From the NCBI GenBank assembly GCA_947364235.1, contig CANARY010000006.1:62001-126000 (forward strand): 64,000 nt of DNA, written 5' to 3'. Position numbers and translations under genes: made by a program. How positions within the stretch are numbered: position 1 is the stretch's first letter; each line of letters starts with the position of its first letter. This document shows, one piece after another, positions 61,133 to 64,000 of this stretch. Source of the stretch: an uncultured Candidatus Melainabacteria bacterium (GTDB taxonomy: Bacteria > Cyanobacteriota > Vampirovibrionia > Gastranaerophilales > Gastranaerophilaceae). Under the pieces are notes generated by a model. That model was not told the origin of the DNA. It ran no database searches and worked only from the letters and a program-made list of their open reading frames with translations.

Positions 61133-63262
61133 TTACCCCCCTGCATAAGGCTTTAACTCTTCCATTCTGGATTTTGCATACTGCAAGTATTCGTCATCAG
61201 TCGTATAACTAGAAACAAACTGCTGATAATATTTAAGCGCATCTTTGTAATTAGAAAGCCCGTCATAATCAACCGCAAGCATATAATTTGCAATTGGAAA
61301 TTCTTTTGAATATTTTAAAACATTCAAATAATCACTAATCGCAAGCTTCGGCTGTTTTTGTTCATCATAAATCAAAGCTCTGTAATAATAAGCATAAGCA
61401 TTTGTTGTTTCTTTCTTCAAAACTTCATTAAACTTAGCCATTGCCAGCTGGAAATTATTTTTTTCAAATAAGTCAATTCCTTCATTCAAAATAGAAACTG
61501 AACCATTTTGATTTACATAAGCCAGCAGTTCTTTTGCTTCCGACTGAGGATTTAATTGAACAGCTTTCTTCAAATAAGTTTCAGCAAGCCCCCAATTTTG
61601 CTGCTCAGAATACAAATACCCGATATAATAAGGGATTTCTGCATTCTTAGGATTAATTTTTTCAGCATTTTTATAATATTCAATCGCGCTGTTGAAATCT
61701 CCTAAAGCTTGATAAGACGCCGCAATCCCAAGAAGTGAATCTTCAGTAGCCGGCTTTATTGCCAAATACTGCTGTATTGCCTTCTTATAATCTTTATTTT
61801 CAAAGCTTGAAGAAGCAGACGCAAGTTTTGTTGAAACAGAATCATTTTCAACATCTTGAAGAGTTTTTAATACAAGATTATTCGAAGGGAATTTAGCCTT
61901 CGCTGTATTTAAAATTCCAACAGCGTTTGCATAATCATCTCTGGCTGCATAACAAATCGCAAGGTTTACATAAGCATCCACTTTGGAAGAATTTTTGTTT
62001 ATTGACGCTTTGTAAGCAGTAATTGCTTCATCTATCTTATTGTCTTGATGCATTTTATAAGCATAGTCATAAAGCTCTTCAGAACTGCCGTTTTGAGTCA
62101 AATAAGCAATATACTCAGCCGGTTTCATAGAATCTTTCATTACCATACTGATTTCATCTTTTGCAGCAGCATTTGCAGGATCAAGAGCCAGAACTTTTTT
62201 ATAAAGCCCCATCGCAGTCTTAGCATCACCCATTTCTTTATACGCCTGAGCTTTGTACAACAAAGCTTGAGTATTATTAGGATAAAGAGTCAAGACAGAA
62301 TCATAGGATTGAATCGCCTTTTGATACTGTTTTTTCTGCTGGAACAAAGTTCCGACATTTAATCTGGTTGTAACATTTGAAGGATTAAGCTGTTCAGCTT
62401 TGCCGTAATAACTCAAAGCTGTATCAAAATCACCTTGAGCCTGTTTTATAGCCCCAATATTTGCATTTAACTCAGCATCACTCGGAGTCTGAGCAAGTTT
62501 CTTTAAATAAATTCTCTCCAAAGCGTATAAAACTTCCATATCGCCTTTTGAGTTTGCAAGAGCTTCATTATACTGACCCACAGCCTCATCATAACGCCCC
62601 AGTTTATCCAGAGTTCTCGCGTATTTCATCCTCAAAACGCCGTCATTAGGTTTTAAATCCAGCGCAGTTTTATAATAATCTGCAGAACGAGGTTCATTTC
62701 CTAAAAGCTTGAGTAAATCTGCAATCTGTATATTGGAATCTCCTGCGAGTTTTTCACTCTGTGCAGCCCTCGAAAACTCATAAGCTGCAGCAGAAAGATT
62801 TCCGATGGCCCTAAGCTCTTCTGCTTTTTTATACCTTGAACCTGCAGTAGTATCAAAGCTTATAACTCTTAAACACTGATTTAAATTTTCATTTGCAGAA
62901 GCAATCATGCCGGCAGAGTTTTGTACAGATTGTTCTTTACTAGGATAAATTTTTAAGTAAAAAATTGCACTTCTAAAATCATTTGCAGCTTTTTCGTAAT
63001 TTTTATCCTGATTTGCATAATATGTAGCTCTTGCAAGATAAGCGTTTACAAGCCCAATCCTTGCAGAATTATCAAGATAATTAATCCTCAAAGCTTTTCT
63101 GAACTCAACAATTGCTGAGGAATACTGATTCTGAGTAAGATAATTTTGTGCAGCATCATAATGCTGAGCAAAAGCTCCTCCAGGAGCTGACAATACAAAA
63201 TCCTGGCACAAAAATGTGCTCATCGCTAAAAAACAAACTGTCCCTAATAATTTTTTCTTCAT
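61133..63262 (-). CDS. Exported TPR-repeat protein
   Basis: 709 aa. A signal peptide (MKKKLLGTVCFLAMSTFLCQ and on) is followed by about 14-16 tetratricopeptide repeats (e.g. YYKTALDLKPNDGVLRMKYA, YGKAEQLNPSNVTTRLNVG) reaching to the end. A protein-interaction scaffold in the periplasm or at the envelope. A cysteine at residue 19 is followed by QDF, so lipoprotein anchoring is less likely than cleavage. Partner unknown. Confidence 0.88.
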   Translation of the reverse strand: MKKKLLGTVCFLAMSTFLCQDFVLSAPGGAFAQHYDAAQNYLTQNQYSSAIVEFRKALRINYLDNSARIGLVNAYLARATYYANQDKNYEKAANDFRSAIFYLKIYPSKEQSVQNSAGMIASANENLNQCLRVISFDTTAGSRYKKAEELRAIGNLSAAAYEFSRAAQSEKLAGDSNIQIADLLKLLGNEPRSADYYKTALDLKPNDGVLRMKYARTLDKLGRYDEAVGQYNEALANSKGDMEVLYALERIYLKKLAQTPSDAELNANIGAIKQAQGDFDTALSYYGKAEQLNPSNVTTRLNVGTLFQQKKQYQKAIQSYDSVLTLYPNNTQALLYKAQAYKEMGDAKTAMGLYKKVLALDPANAAAKDEISMVMKDSMKPAEYIAYLTQNGSSEELYDYAYKMHQDNKIDEAITAYKASINKNSSKVDAYVNLAICYAARDDYANAVGILNTAKAKFPSNNLVLKTLQDVENDSVSTKLASASSSFENKDYKKAIQQYLAIKPATEDSLLGIAASYQALGDFNSAIEYYKNAEKINPKNAEIPYYIGYLYSEQQNWGLAETYLKKAVQLNPQSEAKELLAYVNQNGSVSILNEGIDLFEKNNFQLAMAKFNEVLKKETTNAYAYYYRALIYDEQKQPKLAISDYLNVLKYSKEFPIANYMLAVDYDGLSNYKDALKYYQQFVSSYTTDDEYLQYAKSRMEELKPYAGG

Positions 63263-63461
63263 AATAATATATTACTATAATTGCTTTTGAAAATAAATAA
63301 GTATATGAGGCAATGGCTATAAATAAAACTTTATATTTACATCTTTGTAAATTTTTGTAAAACTTTTTCTTCATGAGATACCATGATTTTGAAATTTATA
63401 GTAGCATGCCATGTATCAACTATCCCCAAATCTCCTCCCAAAATTATTAGAGAAAACTTAC

Positions 63462-63490
63462 ACGGACTTAAACTAAGTCCGTTTTTATTT
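63462..63490 (+). terminator. Terminator without an upstream plus-strand gene
   Basis: 9-bp perfect stem ACGGACTTA/TAAGTCCGT with a T-rich tail, in the 259-bp gap between the TPR and RHH genes. The plus-strand region 63300-63460 holds no convincing gene; a small RNA is possible. Confidence 0.65.
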
Positions 63491-63521
63491 TGTGATAGCT
63501 GACTACTAAAATACTTTTACC

Positions 63522-63710
63522 TTAACCTAATAAATCTGTTAAGATAGATGCATTCTCTTCCGCTTTAAGATTATTTGAAATCTTATTGCGCTTTATATAA
63601 ACACGAAGAGCTTCTCTGATAAGCTCACTTCTTGTTCTCTGTTCAGAATTGGCGATGTTGTCTACTTTACTTAAAAAATCATTAGACATTGAAATTAATA
63701 CTCTTGCCAT
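63522..63710 (-). CDS. CopG/ribbon-helix-helix protein
   Basis: 62 aa from the ATG behind GGAGG. ARVLISMSNDFLSKVDNIA then RTRSELIREALRVYIKR is a complete RHH fold. Usually an antitoxin or a small repressor; no toxin-like gene lies directly up- or downstream, so it is either an orphan or a plain regulator. Confidence 0.82.
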   Translation of the reverse strand: MARVLISMSNDFLSKVDNIANSEQRTRSELIREALRVYIKRNKISNNLKAEENASILTDLLG

Positions 63711-63885
63711 ATTCCCTCCATATCGATACACTACGTTAATTATATCATACAAATAATTTATCACAATAATATATCTGTTTTATATTACAAAAATTAAGCA
63801 ATCTTTACATTTTGTTACAACAATAGCAATTTTTCAGACTTGATGCACTTTATATATATAAGAGTATAAAACTGAGGATATATAT

Positions 63886-64000
63886 ATGTCATTTCCATTT
63901 CATTATTCAAGTTTAAATCATGAATTAGCTCAGAGCACACCAAGCGGTTCTATTAACATTATGTGGAATCAGCTGGGTGAAAAGATGAAGGCTGATTCAA
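63886..64000 (+). CDS. Unknown protein, N-terminal part (runs off window)
   Basis: The first 38 codons are inside the window, starting MSFPFHYSSLNHELAQSTPS. GAGGA lies 8 bp before the ATG. A TTTGTTACAA motif (63811-63820) and an AT-rich CTTTATATATATA stretch lie upstream. No domain can be recognised from this fragment. Confidence 0.6.
   Translation, partial: MSFPFHYSSLNHELAQSTPSGSINIMWNQLGEKMKADS

Overview
The window is AT-rich and looks like a chromosome segment of a non-photosynthetic relative of the Cyanobacteria, most likely a gut-type Vampirovibrionia/Melainabacteria (Gastranaerophilales). This is inference. It rests on the gene order infA-rpmJ-rpsM-rpsK-rpsD-rpoA-rplQ-truA-rplM-rpsI, a diderm envelope (POTRA/beta-barrel transporter), no photosynthesis genes, and Hyf-like and NfnA-like redox modules. 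No 16S rRNA gene is present to settle it.

Layout. 1-545: start of trpS and initiator tRNA-fMet, both on the minus strand. 546-10443: an accessory island anchored in the 5' half of tRNA-fMet. It carries a GHKL-ATPase/nuclease fusion, an XRE regulator, an EndoIII-like protein, a serine resolvase overlapping a tyrosine integrase, a DUF5677-like protein and a TIR-domain protein. A 44-bp exact att repeat (507-550 and 7870-7913) and three copies of one element end (776, 7812, 8886) suggest repeated integration, including a unit carrying a single gene. 10539-18162: a secreted repeat protein, UDP-glucose dehydrogenase and UDP-xylose synthase, NfnA-like flavoprotein, purA, a two-partner-secretion outer-membrane protein and a small unknown gene. 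18190-25560: a six-gene Hyf-like membrane complex whose large subunit has lost most nickel ligands. 25840-28034: a frameshifted toxin-like gene and three tiny membrane proteins. 28186-31130: Gfo/Idh oxidoreductase, CDP-alcohol phosphatidyltransferase, trmL and nnrD. 31099-34284: twin 5'-nucleotidase-like proteins. 34351-39275: ruvA, tRNA-Ser, SDR, a possible TIM-barrel protein and a divergent dxs. 39438-44021: cupin, an alpha-glucan phosphorylase homologue lacking the PLP lysine, a membrane Hsp20-like protein, an M16 peptidase and a PQ-loop protein. 44074-49250: ribosomal protein/rpoA operon. 49537-57847: UvrA2-like protein, ychF, a phospholipase-C-like protein, an S24 regulator with a divergent gene pair, and trkA-trkH. 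57849-64000: def-fmt, dusB, a TPR protein, an RHH protein and a gene running off the end.

The housekeeping genes sit in short, tightly packed operons separated by strong hairpin terminators. The best candidate for something undescribed is the tRNA-fMet array at 507-10443. Next come the Hyf-like complex without nickel ligands, the phosphorylase without its lysine and the frameshifted toxin-like gene.
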